DNA from: Acididesulfobacillus acetoxydans
Lineage (GTDB): Bacteria > Bacillota > Desulfitobacteriia > Desulfitobacteriales > Desulfitobacteriaceae
Assembly: GCF_902729405.1 (NCBI RefSeq)
Contig: NZ_LR746496.1
Location: 3,100,001 to 3,164,000 of the forward strand
Length of the DNA stretch: 64,000 bases
Reading direction: 5' to 3'
Shown one piece after another: positions 1-10,300 of the stretch (position 1 is the first letter of the stretch; every line of letters begins with the position of its first letter). Both the position numbers and the translations under genes were made by a program. The notes under the pieces were generated by a model. That model had not been told where the DNA came from. It did no database searches and saw only the letters and a list, made by a program, of their open reading frames with translations.

Positions 1-421
1 TCAAACGGGCAAAATTCCGTACATGATAGGCGGCATCTGTGACATTGCTGAGCACGATCGGATCGTAGCGCCAAATAACTCTCTCCGGACCGACGATGCG
101 GGCCAACTTACGAAAAGAAGCAACAGCAACCTCCGCAGAAGGCGCCAGGGGTTCAAAGATCGGGCCATAGCCCGTGATTGTAAATTGAAAGTAGTACCTG
201 AAACCTCGGCGCTCTATTTCCGGCAAATGGGTCAGAAGAGGGCGCGGATCCCGGGTCCAAAAAACAATGACATCCACGTCCTCAGGCAGCAGAGAGACCC
301 GGCTTACTTGCTTGCTGTTAAAAGGGTTGGTAACCGTGCAGCAGCCCGCCCGCAGCCGGCCCATAAACCAGGGACTGAAAAACGCCGGCAGATCCGTCCG
401 CCGGCTGGCCGATATAATCAT
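1..421 (-). CDS. DUF1848 family protein (N-terminal part, cut by window edge)
   Basis: Reading the minus strand from an ATG at 421 gives an open frame of 140 codons that runs off the window start. The translation begins MIISASRRTDLPAFF and continues with WFMGRLRAG, TNPFNSKQVSRVSLLP, DVIVFWTRDP and YFQFTITGYG, all typical of the DUF1848 family (proteins of about 300 residues, some carrying a C-terminal cysteine cluster; molecular function not established). A strong Shine-Dalgarno (GGAGGAAGG) lies about 11 bases upstream. The missing C-terminal half should lie left of the window. The family identification comes from the characteristic N-terminus; no function is assigned. Confidence 0.85.
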   Translation of the reverse strand, partial: MIISASRRTDLPAFFSPWFMGRLRAGCCTVTNPFNSKQVSRVSLLPEDVDVIVFWTRDPRPLLTHLPEIERRGFRYYFQFTITGYGPIFEPLAPSAEVAVASFRKLARIVGPERVIWRYDPIVLSNVTDAAYHVRNFARL

Positions 422-607
422 CTGAAAACAATCCTTCCTCCGGGCCGTCTGTACCCGCCTGCTCCCTAAACCCGGCCATCCCGGATCTGTCCCAAGTAAT
501 CCTCCAAGCTCCTCCGCCCCTAAAACTCCTCTGTGCTCTTCCGAGTTTCAGCGAAAACCCACCGGGGCCTTCGCGCACACGTCCGGTTCACGGACCGCAA
601 GAGTGCT

Positions 608-1909
608 CTAATCTCTCAGCTGTTTCAGATCTTTCACACCTTGATAGACGAGTTCAAATAACTGCGCCAGGTCCTCCTTGGCGACAGAGGAGAAAGCGAT
701 GCGCAGGTCAGAATCCCCCAGGGAAATCACTCCCACCCCATAATGCTGCAGAAGATGGCGCCGCAAGGTTTCTGCCTTCACGCTCTTGAGCCTCAGGCAC
801 ATGAAATAGCCTGAATTAAAGGGGTAGGGCTCCCAGACCTCGGCAAATTTGTCTGCGGCCAGGATCTTTTTTACTTCCAAGGCCCGTTCTTTCAAAAGGA
901 GATATTTCTCCTCCTTCTCCTGCCTGAAAGCAGGCGACTTGAGAGCGTGCAAAACAAAGGATTGGGAGGGGTGAGTCACACTGGAAACCGTTCCCCGGAT
1001 ACACCCCATGGCTTTATTCTCCAAAGCTCGGTGAACTTCCGGATGCCCGGCGGAAAATGTCAGAAAGCCAACGCGGAAACCCCAGACATACTCCTCTTTA
1101 GTGGCTCCGTCCACCTTAACGGCCAAAACTCGGGGATGAATCTGGGCGATCCGGCCAAAAAGGGATTCTTTCAGCGTGTCTTCATAGAATAGACCGAAAT
1201 AAGCGTCATCCGTGACCACGACCAGGTTGATCCCCGCTTCCGCGGCTTCCCGCACGGCTTCAACAATCCCCGCGGCCTCGCGCTCGCCCGGGGTATAACC
1301 GGTAGGATTGTTGGGAAAGTTGAGGAGCAAAATCGCTTTCTTACGCGTTCTTTGCTTGAGGAGGGTTTCTCGCAAGCCCCGGACGTTAAATAAGCCCTCG
1401 GAGGAAAAGAACGGAAACGTCTTCATCCCGGCTCCACGCCGCACGGAAAATATCAAGTTATAATTGCCCCACAGTTTATCCGGCAAAATGACGGCATCCC
1501 CGGCCTCGGCAAACATGTCGGCGACGATACTCAAACCGTGGGTCAAAGCACTGGTCACGACCGGTTGGCTGAATGACTTATCCCGTAATGACGGGTTTTC
1601 CCTCAGCATTTTCTCCCGCCAGGCTTGTCTGAGTTCCGGCTTTCCCGCCGCCGGAGCATAGGGATAAAGTTCCTTCGGTTCGTAGTCAGACAAAGTCTCT
1701 TGAATCAGGGGCAAATAGAGAGGTTGACCGTTCTCGGTCGCAATTCCAATCGTGGCATCAAAACGATACGCTTGTTCTTTGGCTTCAGCCGACTGGGTCA
1801 GAATACCCCTGGGAAAATAAAGCTCCCGCCCGAGCCCGGAAAGTAGTTCGTAGACATATGGATTTCCCCGGCGTATTTTTCCGTTTAAGTCCTCAACAAT
1901 GGCGTTCAT
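608..1909 (-). CDS. Class I/II pyridoxal-phosphate aminotransferase
   Basis: Fold-type I PLP enzyme with LLLNFPNNPTGYTP (the conserved NPTG loop), VVVTDDAYFGLFYED (Asp/Tyr pair contacting the cofactor) and VDGATKEEYVWGFRVGF, whose Lys is the expected Schiff-base residue followed by the Arg-containing segment. The substrate cannot be deduced; such enzymes move amino groups between an amino acid and a 2-oxo acid in the cytoplasm. The frame stays open to 2035, but the family-like sequence starts at MNAIVEDLNGKIR, so the ATG at 1909 is preferred. The extra 42 residues (Arg/Cys/Gly rich) look unlike the family. Neither start has a strong ribosome site, so the start is uncertain. It stands alone between the DUF1848 gene and the dsrMK-like pair. 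Confidence 0.85.
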   Translation of the reverse strand: MNAIVEDLNGKIRRGNPYVYELLSGLGRELYFPRGILTQSAEAKEQAYRFDATIGIATENGQPLYLPLIQETLSDYEPKELYPYAPAAGKPELRQAWREKMLRENPSLRDKSFSQPVVTSALTHGLSIVADMFAEAGDAVILPDKLWGNYNLIFSVRRGAGMKTFPFFSSEGLFNVRGLRETLLKQRTRKKAILLLNFPNNPTGYTPGEREAAGIVEAVREAAEAGINLVVVTDDAYFGLFYEDTLKESLFGRIAQIHPRVLAVKVDGATKEEYVWGFRVGFLTFSAGHPEVHRALENKAMGCIRGTVSSVTHPSQSFVLHALKSPAFRQEKEEKYLLLKERALEVKKILAADKFAEVWEPYPFNSGYFMCLRLKSVKAETLRRHLLQHYGVGVISLGDSDLRIAFSSVAKEDLAQLFELVYQGVKDLKQLRD

Positions 1910-2139
1910 TAATTCGCAGGCGACCCCATGCCTTCCGCACCGGCAAAGGAAACCGCCCTTCCTCCTTTCGTTCGGCTCAACTTCAGCCCACCCCGCGGCC
2001 GCTATACCATAGCGTTGTTCTCTATTATCCATCACGTACCCATCAGGTCAAGCCCGTGGTTATTTTTATTATACCTTAACCGGCAGGCCGTAGCCAGCAG
2101 CTTAGAATATCCTCTCAGACCATACCCCTTAAAAACGCC

Positions 2140-2166
2140 AAACCCCGGATCGCTGATCCGGGGTTT
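2140..2166 (-). terminator. Rho-independent terminator after the dsrMK-like operon
   Basis: A perfect 12-bp stem (AAACCCCGGATC with its complement) and a 3-base loop. On the minus strand it is followed by TTTGGCGTTTTT. It sits 80 bases past the stop of the DsrK-like gene. Between the two is a 15-bp direct duplication (TACTGATCTGATACG, about 2173-2203). Confidence 0.8.
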
Positions 2167-2245
2167 CTCTACTGTACTGATCTGATACGTACTGATCTGA
2201 TACGAGACTGCGTGAGCAATTTCGTCTTGCCCCCACGGCAGGTCC

Positions 2246-3853
2246 TTATTCGTCAAAAGTCAAGAATGGCCGCGGCAAATCTGCCAGAGCATTGACCATC
2301 AAATCCACCAGGCCGCCGTAATGAATATTAAACTTCGCCGTGGCTTCATAGTACTCGAACATGTCCCGAATCGCCCCTTTGCAATTAGAACAGGGAGCGC
2401 AGACATATTTTACGATGCTCGGATCGGCGACGGTGTCGGCAAAGGCGTCCAAGATCTGCTTGAACTTCATCCGACTGCTCACCTTGTTGCGAAAATCGAG
2501 GAAATTGAGCGAATTCATGATGGCAAAACCGCTGCCTCCCCCGCAGCAGTAATTGTAAACCCCATGGGGCGTCATCTCGCGGAATTTGGGAGCGATAATC
2601 TTGAGAATGTTTCTCTGGGGTTCAACAACCCCCATACCCCTGACCAGATTACAGGGGTCATGCAAAGTCACCGGAAAGTCGTTCCGACTGGGGTCAAACT
2701 TAAACGCCCCTTTTTGCACGGCATCCCAGAGGATGGGCAAGAAGCTTTCGACCGGAACCTTATCCTCTCCGTAAACCATACGGTCGCCCACCACAGCCGC
2801 CGCTTTATGGGCGTGCCCGCACTCCCCGATGACGATACGCCTGACACCCAACTCCAGGGCCGCTCTCTGCTGTGCCTGCACGATTTTCTTGGCTTGCGTG
2901 TCATCGTACCAGATACCGTAGTTCACACTGTCATAACCCACAAGCGAACTGCTGAGGGTCCAGTTCAACCCGGCCCGTTCAAAGAGAATGGCGAAAGCCG
3001 CCGGGTTCTCCGGCCAGGAGACAAACTCGCCGGCATTATGAATGAGAAGAATATCGGCACCCTTTTTATCCACAGGAACTTTGATTTTGAGCCCTGTCTG
3101 CTCTTCGATATCCTCTTCCATAAACTCAATATTATCGAGGAAAGCGGCCTTGTTGATCCCGGTCGAGGACCCGGTCTTAAGCTGCAGGACGGTTCCTTTA
3201 TTGTGCAGAGGTGTGGGAGCGATTTCCAGTTCCTGACTGAAAATCTTACGGATTTCTTTCGCTATGATGGAATTGTCCAGTCCCAACGGGCAGGTCTGAG
3301 CGCAGCGACGGCAGAGATTACAACGATAGGCTAGTTCGCCTAAACGGGCGATCGTCTCCCAGTTGACATCAATATCCGCGCCCACAAATCCGCCCAGCAA
3401 TTTCCCGCTCTTGGTAAAATACTTCTTGTAAATCTTGCGCAGGACCTCGGAGCGAAAAATCGGACGATAGAGTTCATTGTGCCCCGAAGCCTCATAGATA
3501 TGACAGGCTTCCGAACAGGTGTTACACTTGGCGCAATAGTCAAACGTCAAACTCAGAGGCTGCAAAGCACCGTTGTTCGCATCCGTGAAAATCTTCTCCA
3601 AGCCGCTGAGGAACTTGCGCACGAACTCGTCTTCTTCCTCTTTCGTCTTGGGACGCTGCAAGGTGTCGACACCGACAAACCCGTCCAGAGTCGTACAATA
3701 CTTTTCTTGCCAAGCCGGTTTAACCTCTTTAAAATCCGGTTCCATGCCGGGCTTGTCATAAGGGGCGGGCAGATCCATCACTTTATCCAGCTTCGTCACT
3801 TGTCCCCCGGCTCGCCCTATATCCGAGGGCTTTAAATCATTAACGTTTTCCAT
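2246..3853 (-). CDS. dsrK: DsrK/HdrD-like iron-sulfur protein of a membrane-bound disulfide reductase complex
   Basis: A 535-residue cytoplasmic Fe-S protein. Two ferredoxin-type clusters are visible, CAKCNTCSEACHIYEASG and CNLCRRCAQTCPLGLD. The C-terminal half has the CCG-type cysteine motifs of HdrD/DsrK: LHDPCNLVRGMG, YNYCCGGGSGFAIMNS and CAPCSNCKGAIRD, which bind the noncanonical [4Fe-4S] centre that reduces a disulfide. The partner DsrM-like cytochrome lies 18 bases upstream in the same operon; a two-gene dsrMK arrangement is known in Gram-positive sulfate and sulfite reducers. Likely role: passing menaquinol electrons to a cytoplasmic disulfide such as DsrC trisulfide. No dsrC or dsrAB is in the window, so a Tmc- or Hdr-type role with another thiol carrier is possible. 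Confidence 0.8.
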   Translation of the reverse strand: MENVNDLKPSDIGRAGGQVTKLDKVMDLPAPYDKPGMEPDFKEVKPAWQEKYCTTLDGFVGVDTLQRPKTKEEEDEFVRKFLSGLEKIFTDANNGALQPLSLTFDYCAKCNTCSEACHIYEASGHNELYRPIFRSEVLRKIYKKYFTKSGKLLGGFVGADIDVNWETIARLGELAYRCNLCRRCAQTCPLGLDNSIIAKEIRKIFSQELEIAPTPLHNKGTVLQLKTGSSTGINKAAFLDNIEFMEEDIEEQTGLKIKVPVDKKGADILLIHNAGEFVSWPENPAAFAILFERAGLNWTLSSSLVGYDSVNYGIWYDDTQAKKIVQAQQRAALELGVRRIVIGECGHAHKAAAVVGDRMVYGEDKVPVESFLPILWDAVQKGAFKFDPSRNDFPVTLHDPCNLVRGMGVVEPQRNILKIIAPKFREMTPHGVYNYCCGGGSGFAIMNSLNFLDFRNKVSSRMKFKQILDAFADTVADPSIVKYVCAPCSNCKGAIRDMFEYYEATAKFNIHYGGLVDLMVNALADLPRPFLTFDE

Positions 3854-3871
3854 AGGAACACTCCTTTAGCC

Positions 3872-4771
3872 TCAGTTAGTTTTGCCCGGGGTGGCACCGT
3901 TCCCCTTGATATGCGGAGCGGACCACGAAGTGTGCGGCCGGTAACCCGCCGCTTTCTCCACATCTTTGCCGATGGCACTGCCGGGCGTATTCGGGCTGTT
4001 ATCCCAGAGCACCTTATGGAAAGTAAAATACTTACCGACATAGTGGCTCATCTTGCTCAGCGGAATATAGAAAAACATAATACCCAGAAGAATAACGTGA
4101 AGAACCCCCACCCCACTTAGCACTAAAGGTTGAAGAGAGAGGGCCTGCTCCATCACCCCCAGAGGCCGGTCAAAAGAAGGGGCCAGGCTCCAGGCATAAA
4201 TACCCGTACAGAGCACCAGGAAAATGAGCAGTAAATTGAAATACTCCTGCGGCGTGGTGTAACGCCTGAGAGAGCTGTCCGCCATCCGTTTGATGAGCAG
4301 GGTTCCCGAACCGAAAACCGCCAGCAGAAAACCTGCGACCCCGGCGATACCCAAAAGTATCTTGAGGACCAGTACAATTCCTGCCCCGGCACCCATAACC
4401 GCGACTCCGTTTAAGCCGGCCACCGCCAACACGGCCAAGAGCACAGTCCACCCCATCAGACAGTAGATTCCCAAATGAAAAGCATAAGAAAGCCACCAAA
4501 AAGGGCGTTGGTTATCAAATAGTTTCTTAATGAAGAGCATCTCTTTCAGCATGTCGATGATCTCCGCCCCATGAGAAACATGCCTTGGCTTGCGCCACCA
4601 CTCCAGTTCTTCGTAATACGATCCTCCGTATTCCAGTCTTCCGCCCTCTTTGGGTATCGGATACAAATCCAACCGTCCGTGTATCGGCATCTTGGCGTAC
4701 TCGGCAGCTTTATAGGCGGAAAAAGCCAGAAATAAAATGATGGCCAGTAAACTGTATAAAGTCAAAAACAC
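3872..4771 (-). CDS. dsrM: DsrM-like membrane cytochrome b (NarI/gamma-subunit family)
   Basis: A 299-residue membrane protein with about six hydrophobic segments: the N-terminal LYSLLAIILFLAFSAYKAAE, then a soluble stretch with several Arg/His (RKPRHVSHGAEI), then helices around FHLGIYCLMGWTVLLAV, GIVLVLKILLGIAGVAGFL, YFNLLLIFLVLCTGIYAW, VLSGVGVLHVILLGIMFFY and a polar tail. The conserved His residues in the helices (FHLG, LHVILLG, SHYVGKYFTFHK) fit two b hemes, as in nitrate reductase gamma/DsrM proteins. It is the first gene of a pair with the DsrK-like subunit and presumably takes electrons from menaquinol. Family placement is firm at the NarI-like level; the DsrM name rests on the neighbour. 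Confidence 0.8.
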   Translation of the reverse strand: MFLTLYSLLAIILFLAFSAYKAAEYAKMPIHGRLDLYPIPKEGGRLEYGGSYYEELEWWRKPRHVSHGAEIIDMLKEMLFIKKLFDNQRPFWWLSYAFHLGIYCLMGWTVLLAVLAVAGLNGVAVMGAGAGIVLVLKILLGIAGVAGFLLAVFGSGTLLIKRMADSSLRRYTTPQEYFNLLLIFLVLCTGIYAWSLAPSFDRPLGVMEQALSLQPLVLSGVGVLHVILLGIMFFYIPLSKMSHYVGKYFTFHKVLWDNSPNTPGSAIGKDVEKAAGYRPHTSWSAPHIKGNGATPGKTN

Positions 4772-5042
4772 TGCCCCAATCCCTTCCTCCCATTTGTTAA
4801 TAATATCACTTTCAGTGTAAACATCCGCGTCCCATCTGTAAAGTTAGCATTTCTTATGCCACTATTCGAAAAACTTATACCTACTATAGTGGAGACGGCA
4901 GATCCTTCTTCGCGATACAGGAGCACAAAGACACCCGGCTTGCAACGCTGCGAAGGCTGTACAAACATCACCGTGATCACCGTGAAAAATCAGCATTATA
5001 AAGACATCTGTCTCCTACGCACACCGGGATTAGGGGCGTCTT

Positions 5043-6722
5043 TCAAGTGAAAGCCTGCCAAACCGCCATGCCACCCTCCATAAAGGAAATGTCTCCTTTA
5101 ACTTTACTCTGGAGAAAACAGGCGGCTTCATAAGCCCGGATACCGAGACCGCAAAAGGTAACCAGGCCGGGGGACACCGGCAGGTCCCGATAGGTCTCTC
5201 TCAGCCGGCTCAGCGGCATATGGATGACGTTGGGAACCCGCAGCGGATCGGCATCAACCTCATCCTGCTCGCGCACATCCAGGACATGGGGGCCGGTCCC
5301 TGCTTGGATAAGCTCACGCAAAGCCCGCGCGGAGATGCTGTGCACTTTTCCGTTCCTTTTGTTCTCCAAGGCATAAGAAGCCTGAATCACCGCGTCCACA
5401 GCCGTGGCAAAAGGAGGAGCATAGCCCAAATCCAAATCGGCCAGATCCCGCACCGTCGCTCCGAAACTCAGCGCCGTGGCCAAGACATCCAAACGCTTGA
5501 TCCCGTCACCCAGCCCGCACACCTGGGCCCCCAGCAGTTTTCCCGATGTCCGTTCGGCTACCAGTTTGAGAACAATACCGGCATGGAGAGCATAATAGTG
5601 AGTCGAGTCATAGCCGCTGGCAACCAAGGCCACGCAGTCATAGCCGGCCTTGACGGCCTCCTCTTCCGTTAATCCCGTCCGCCCGACGTTCAAATCAAAG
5701 GCCTGCATGACCGAAGTTCCCTCGACTCCGGCAAAAGACGAGTCCAATCCGGCCAGTCTGTCCGCAATGACCCGGCCTTGTTTGGCCGCCGTCGAGGCCA
5801 AAGGAATGAAGACCGGTTGTCCCGTCAGGCGATGCTTTTGCTCGGCGCAATCTCCCGCAGCGTAAATATAAGGATCGTCCGTCTGCAAGTGCTCGTCCAC
5901 CCGAATCGCACCCGCCACTCCCAAGGAAAGCCCCGCTTCCTCCGCCAAGTGCACATTCGGGCGAACTCCCACGCTCACGATCACCAGGTCGGCAGCCCAA
6001 CGTTCTTCCCGGCTGCGCACCCCGCAGACCCGGCCTTTGCCGTCATCTTCCAATTCCGTCACCAAGGAGCCCAGGCGCAAACCGATATGCCGCTTCTCCA
6101 TCTCCCTCGCAACCAGGGGGGCCATATCACTGTCCAACAGTTTCGGCAAAACCTGTCCTTCCGATTCGCAGACCGTAACATTCACTCGGGCATGGCTTAG
6201 GGCATCCGCCACCTCCAGCCCGATCAGACCCGCCCCGATGATGGTGATGTTTTTCACCTGCTTCTGCCTGATTAACTGCCGGATGGCCGCTGCATCATCC
6301 GGGTGATGCAAGGGAAAGACGCCCTCCAGGCCGACTCCCGGCAACGGTGGCTGGAGAGGCCGCGCTCCCGTCGCCAGAACGAGGTAATCGTAGTCCAAAG
6401 ACCACGTTTCCCCCGTCGTCAAAGAACGCAAGGTAACCCTTTTCTTGTCCCGCTCTATTCTTTCGGCCCGGGTGGCCGTCACAACCTCGATCCCCTTGTA
6501 TTTGAGAAAGTACTCTCGATCACGAAGTACGCCGGTCGAAGTCCTCATGAGGTCATCCATTTCGGGAACCATATTGCCCAAATAAAGCGGCAAGCCACAC
6601 CCGCCGTAGGAAATCAGGTTCCCCTGCTCAATTATAACAATCTCCGCATCTTGCCGCAAACGGCGCAGACGAGCCGCAACCTTGGGTCCGGTGGCTACTC
6701 CCCCAATAATGACAACGCGCAT
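5043..6722 (-). CDS. CoA-disulfide reductase-like FAD/NAD(P)H oxidoreductase with C-terminal rhodanese domain
   Basis: A 559-residue flavoprotein: an N-terminal FAD site (VVIIGGVATGPKVAARLRR), the single active-site Cys in SYGGCGLPLYLGN, an NAD(P)H site (ITIIGAGLIGLEVADAL), a second FAD motif (DPYIYAAGDCAE), a dimerisation domain, and from about residue 460 a rhodanese domain with active loop VTFCGLGIRAYEAA. This architecture is that of CoADR-Rhd/Npsr proteins, which reduce CoA disulfide or persulfide and handle sulfane sulfur. The rhodanese Cys is present, so both domains are probably active. The location next to the dsrMK-like genes fits a role in intracellular sulfur or persulfide reduction; the actual electron acceptor is inferred, not shown. 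Confidence 0.9.
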   Translation of the reverse strand: MRVVIIGGVATGPKVAARLRRLRQDAEIVIIEQGNLISYGGCGLPLYLGNMVPEMDDLMRTSTGVLRDREYFLKYKGIEVVTATRAERIERDKKRVTLRSLTTGETWSLDYDYLVLATGARPLQPPLPGVGLEGVFPLHHPDDAAAIRQLIRQKQVKNITIIGAGLIGLEVADALSHARVNVTVCESEGQVLPKLLDSDMAPLVAREMEKRHIGLRLGSLVTELEDDGKGRVCGVRSREERWAADLVIVSVGVRPNVHLAEEAGLSLGVAGAIRVDEHLQTDDPYIYAAGDCAEQKHRLTGQPVFIPLASTAAKQGRVIADRLAGLDSSFAGVEGTSVMQAFDLNVGRTGLTEEEAVKAGYDCVALVASGYDSTHYYALHAGIVLKLVAERTSGKLLGAQVCGLGDGIKRLDVLATALSFGATVRDLADLDLGYAPPFATAVDAVIQASYALENKRNGKVHSISARALRELIQAGTGPHVLDVREQDEVDADPLRVPNVIHMPLSRLRETYRDLPVSPGLVTFCGLGIRAYEAACFLQSKVKGDISFMEGGMAVWQAFT

Positions 6723-6851
6723 TTACCCCACTTCCCTTTCTCTTCCGCTTGTCATCTCTTAGTGTAGAAGAGTTATGGTTCACTGTAAAATTTCTATTTC
6801 TTATACCCGCCATTGTCTTATCTCATTAAGACCCGCCGTCAAGCCCGTCTT

Positions 6852-6903
6852 TCCAGACGTATCCCGTATCCCGTATCCCGTATCTCGTATCCCGTATCTC
6901 GTC
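6852..6903. repeat. Short tandem repeat, CGTATCCCGTAT type
   Basis: Five degenerate copies of a 10-base unit (CGTATCCCGT or CGTATCTCGT) in the 207-base gap between the methylglyoxal synthase and flavoprotein genes. They lie in the 5' leader side of the downstream minus-strand flavoprotein gene. Confidence 0.85.
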
Positions 6904-6929
6904 AGACCGTCTTATCGAGCCCTGTCTTG

Positions 6930-7328
6930 TCAAGATCCCAGTCTCCTTTTGATGTGCTCGATTAAAATGTGGGCGCTCTCCCAATTTGTGGCAAGAGGAA
7001 TGTTGTGCACATCACATAGGCGCAGCAAGGCGGAAATATCCGGTTCATGCGGTTGAGCGGTCAAGGGATCGCGTAAGAACACGACCATATCCAATGTTTG
7101 GCTGGCGATGCGGCTGCCTATCTGCTGATCCCCGCCGAGGGGACCCGACAGAACCGTAGTTACTTCCAGACCTGTTTCCCGGCGGATGAGTTTTCCGGTC
7201 GTACCGGTGGCGGTCAATTGGCAGCGGGCCAAAATTTCCCTGTGGGTCTGAACAAACCGGATCATTTCCGCTTTCTTGGCATCGTGGGCAATCAAAGCCA
7301 GGCGTAAAGTCCCTGAACCGTTATCCAA
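6930..7328 (-). CDS. mgsA: Methylglyoxal synthase
   Basis: Family signatures in order: [25 protein letters not shown] (phosphate-binding), [32 protein letters not shown] (containing the catalytic Asp) and [15 protein letters not shown]. The enzyme converts dihydroxyacetone phosphate to methylglyoxal plus phosphate, a bypass of lower glycolysis under phosphate limitation. About 132 residues, normal length. The TTG at 7328 is chosen as start because GGAGG lies 9 bases upstream; two earlier TTG codons abut the ribosome site. It follows cydDC by 31 bases on the same strand and may be co-transcribed with it. Confidence 0.93.
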   Translation of the reverse strand: MDNGSGTLRLALIAHDAKKAEMIRFVQTHREILARCQLTATGTTGKLIRRETGLEVTTVLSGPLGGDQQIGSRIASQTLDMVVFLRDPLTAQPHEPDISALLRLCDVHNIPLATNWESAHILIEHIKRRLGS

Positions 7329-7359
7329 AACCAACAACCTCCTTTGCTTCGCTAATCCA

Positions 7360-10300
7360 TTATAACATACCCGCAGCGGCCGGCAAAAGGCCGCGGGCTT
7401 CCGTGAAACGCCCTCCCTCCAAAGTCAAGACCCGGTCCATATGCGGCAGCACGCTCCGGTGATGCGTGATCAAGAGAACCGTCCGATCCCGGAAAAGGGA
7501 AAGAATGTCGGATATGACCTCGTTTTCTGTCTCCGGGTCCAAACCGGCCGTCGCTTCATCCAATATAAGGATGGGGGCGTCTTTGAGCAGGGCCCGGGCA
7601 ATCGCCAGGCGTTGCCGCTGTCCGCCGGAAAGGCGGAAACCGCCTTCCCCGATCAGGGTGTCATAACCCTCCGGTAAACTCATGATGAACTCGTGCAATT
7701 TTGCTGAGCGAGCCGCGTTGATCAGCTCTTCTTCCGTCGCTTCGATATTGGCCAGGAGAAGGTTTTCACGCAGGGTCGCGTTAAATAAGTGCGCATCCTG
7801 AGAAACCACGCTGAATTGGCGGCGCACTTCATCGGGCCTGTCCCTCCCTATCTCCTCTCCCCGCAAGCGGATGCTTCCTGTTTCGTAGTCCCAAAAGCGC
7901 AGGAGAATGTTGACCAGGGTGCTCTTGCCCGCCCCGCTGGCTCCCGTGAGGGCCACCCTCTCTCCGCGCTTAAGGTCCAGGTCAAGGCCGCGCAGAACCC
8001 AGGTCCCGGCGCACGGGTAACGGAAAGAAAGGTTGCGGATACTGAGAAGAGGCGCCGGCGTTTGGCCGCTTGCCCGGGGATGGGTGCGCTGCGCACTCTC
8101 TCCTTTCGCCGCCGCCGGCGGGCTGGTACAAACGCCGGGCCGCGGTTCGATCAGTTCTCTCAGGCGTTGGGCCGCGCCCAAGCTTTGTTCAAGATTGGGA
8201 AAGACGAGCGGCATCGGCAGCAAAGCCTCAAAGCTGCTTGAGACCGCAAACGGCATCACCGCCAGAAACACCCCTGCCAACCGCCCTGCCATCACGTCCT
8301 GAATGGCCACGATGAGAACCATCCACATCCCCAAGTTCATTGTCAGACCTGTCGAAGCGGCGGCGAGCCCTTCGAGAAGTGCCGCTCTGCCTTGCAGCCG
8401 ACCCAGCTTGCGGCTCCGGTCCGCCAGGTCCCTCCGCCGCTCGGCGGTCAAGCCAAAAGCCAGAATTTCCGCCATTCCTTGGACGCTGTCCAGCAAACCC
8501 AAATACAGTCCGGCTCGTGCTTGTGGCATTTCCCGCTGAGTACGGCGACCCAGGATTTTAATCAGCCAAGGTATCCCTATCCCCCCCGCCAAATAAAACA
8601 GGGCAAAGACCAGGCCATAGAGCAGATTAAACCCGACCAGGAAAAGACTCGATCCTATAAGAATGATGAAAGCGACGACCGGCGGAGCCAATACGCGCAG
8701 AAAAAAGTATTGCAAAGCTTCGATATCCGCTCCAATCCGACCGAAAAGGTCCCCGCTGGCGAACGAACTCAAACCGGCCGGGGCTAACGGTTCCAGGGCC
8801 CGATAAAAGGCAACCCTGATCGTGCTCAGAATGCGAAACGTCAGGTCATGTGAAACATAGCGTTCAAAATAACGGGAAACCGCTCTCAGCAAGCCAAAAA
8901 ACCGCACACCGACAATCGCCGCCATCAAATAGAGAATGGGCGGATGCTCGGCCGCACGCGAGATCAGATAAGCCGAAGTCGTCATCAGCCCGATATGGCC
9001 GGCGATCGTCAAAGTCCCAAGCAGCAAAGCCAGGAAGACACGCCCCTTGTAGGGTGCGAGTTGGCGGAGCAGCCAAAGGATGTGGCTCATCCCGGATTCT
9101 CCTTCGTCGGCCTTGCCAGCGGTCCGACCACTGGCCGGATGGGGAGGCCGAAGTGCCGGAGCCTCCGCTGCGGCATCGTTCCCTTTCTCCCACTCCGGCT
9201 CTTCTCTCCGTCTCTCTGCCCCTTCTGTCAGCGTCTCTGCCCCCTCGATCCGTATCTCTGCCGCCTCAGTCCGTATCTCCGCCGCCTCAGTCCGTCCCTC
9301 TGCCGCGTCTCTCCGTCTCTCCGCCGCGTCTCTCCGTCTCTCCGCCGCGTCTCTCCGTCTCTCTGCCGCGTCTCTCCGTCTCTCTGCCGCGTCTCTCGCC
9401 CGCTCTCCTTCTTCTGTCCGCAGCTCCGCCTCTGCCGCCCTCTTTTTCGCGCTCTCCCTTATCAACCCTTCCTCCAAGACGAGAACCCGGTCGACCCACA
9501 TCAGCGCGTTTTCACCGTGCGTAACCACCAGGACCGTCCGGCCTCGGCTGAGACTTTCAAGACTTGCATAAAGCTTTTCTTCATTGGCGGCGTCAAGACC
9601 CGTAAAAGGTTCGTCAAGCAAAAGCAAAGGCGCGTCTTTAAGAAACGCCCGGGCTACAGCCAGCCGTTGAGCCTGCCCGCCGCTCAAACGCGTTCCCTTC
9701 TCCCCGATTTGTGTCTCGTACCCATCCGGAAGCAAGGAGACAAACTCCTCCACCCCAGCCTTCTTAGCCGCCTCAAGCACATCCGCCCGCGACGCGTCCC
9801 TCCTTCCCAGGCGGATGTTTTCGTAAATGCTCGCGGCAAAAAGATGCGGATGTTGGGGAACATACGCCACCCGGCGCCGCCATTCCTCCTTATTCCAGAC
9901 CCGGAGGGGCAGACCGCCGGCCGTGATCACCCCCCGGTCCGGTTCCGTAAATCCCATGAGGAGGCGGAGCACCGTACTCTTTCCCACCCCGCTTTGCCCG
10001 GTAAGGGCCACGCGCTCCCCCCGTCCAAGAGAAAAAGAGACCCCTTTCAAACAGGGTCTGCTCCTTCCCGGATAAGTGTAGCTCACCTGCTCAAAGGACA
10101 GAAATCCGCTGTCCTCCCGGACCCCTGCACAAGCGAAGGGCAAGAGCTCCCCGGCATTCCGGGCCCCTGCTAAAGCGGCTGAAACCCCTTCCGTCTCAGA
10201 AGCCGGCTCCGCCAGCAAGGCGAAAACTCTATTGGCGGCGCTAACCCCGCTCAAACTGGCATGAAACTGCGTTCCCAGCACTCTCAGGGGCTGATAGAGT

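Noticed and set aside
2321-3334. Long plus-strand frame opposite the DsrK-like gene (337 codons)
   Set aside because: The minus-strand frame has unmistakable Fe-S motifs; the plus frame is low-similarity shadow sequence.
8944-10173. 409-codon plus-strand frame opposite cydDC
   Set aside because: Arises from the high-GC repeat and ABC coding region; Ser/Pro/Arg rich without a fold pattern.
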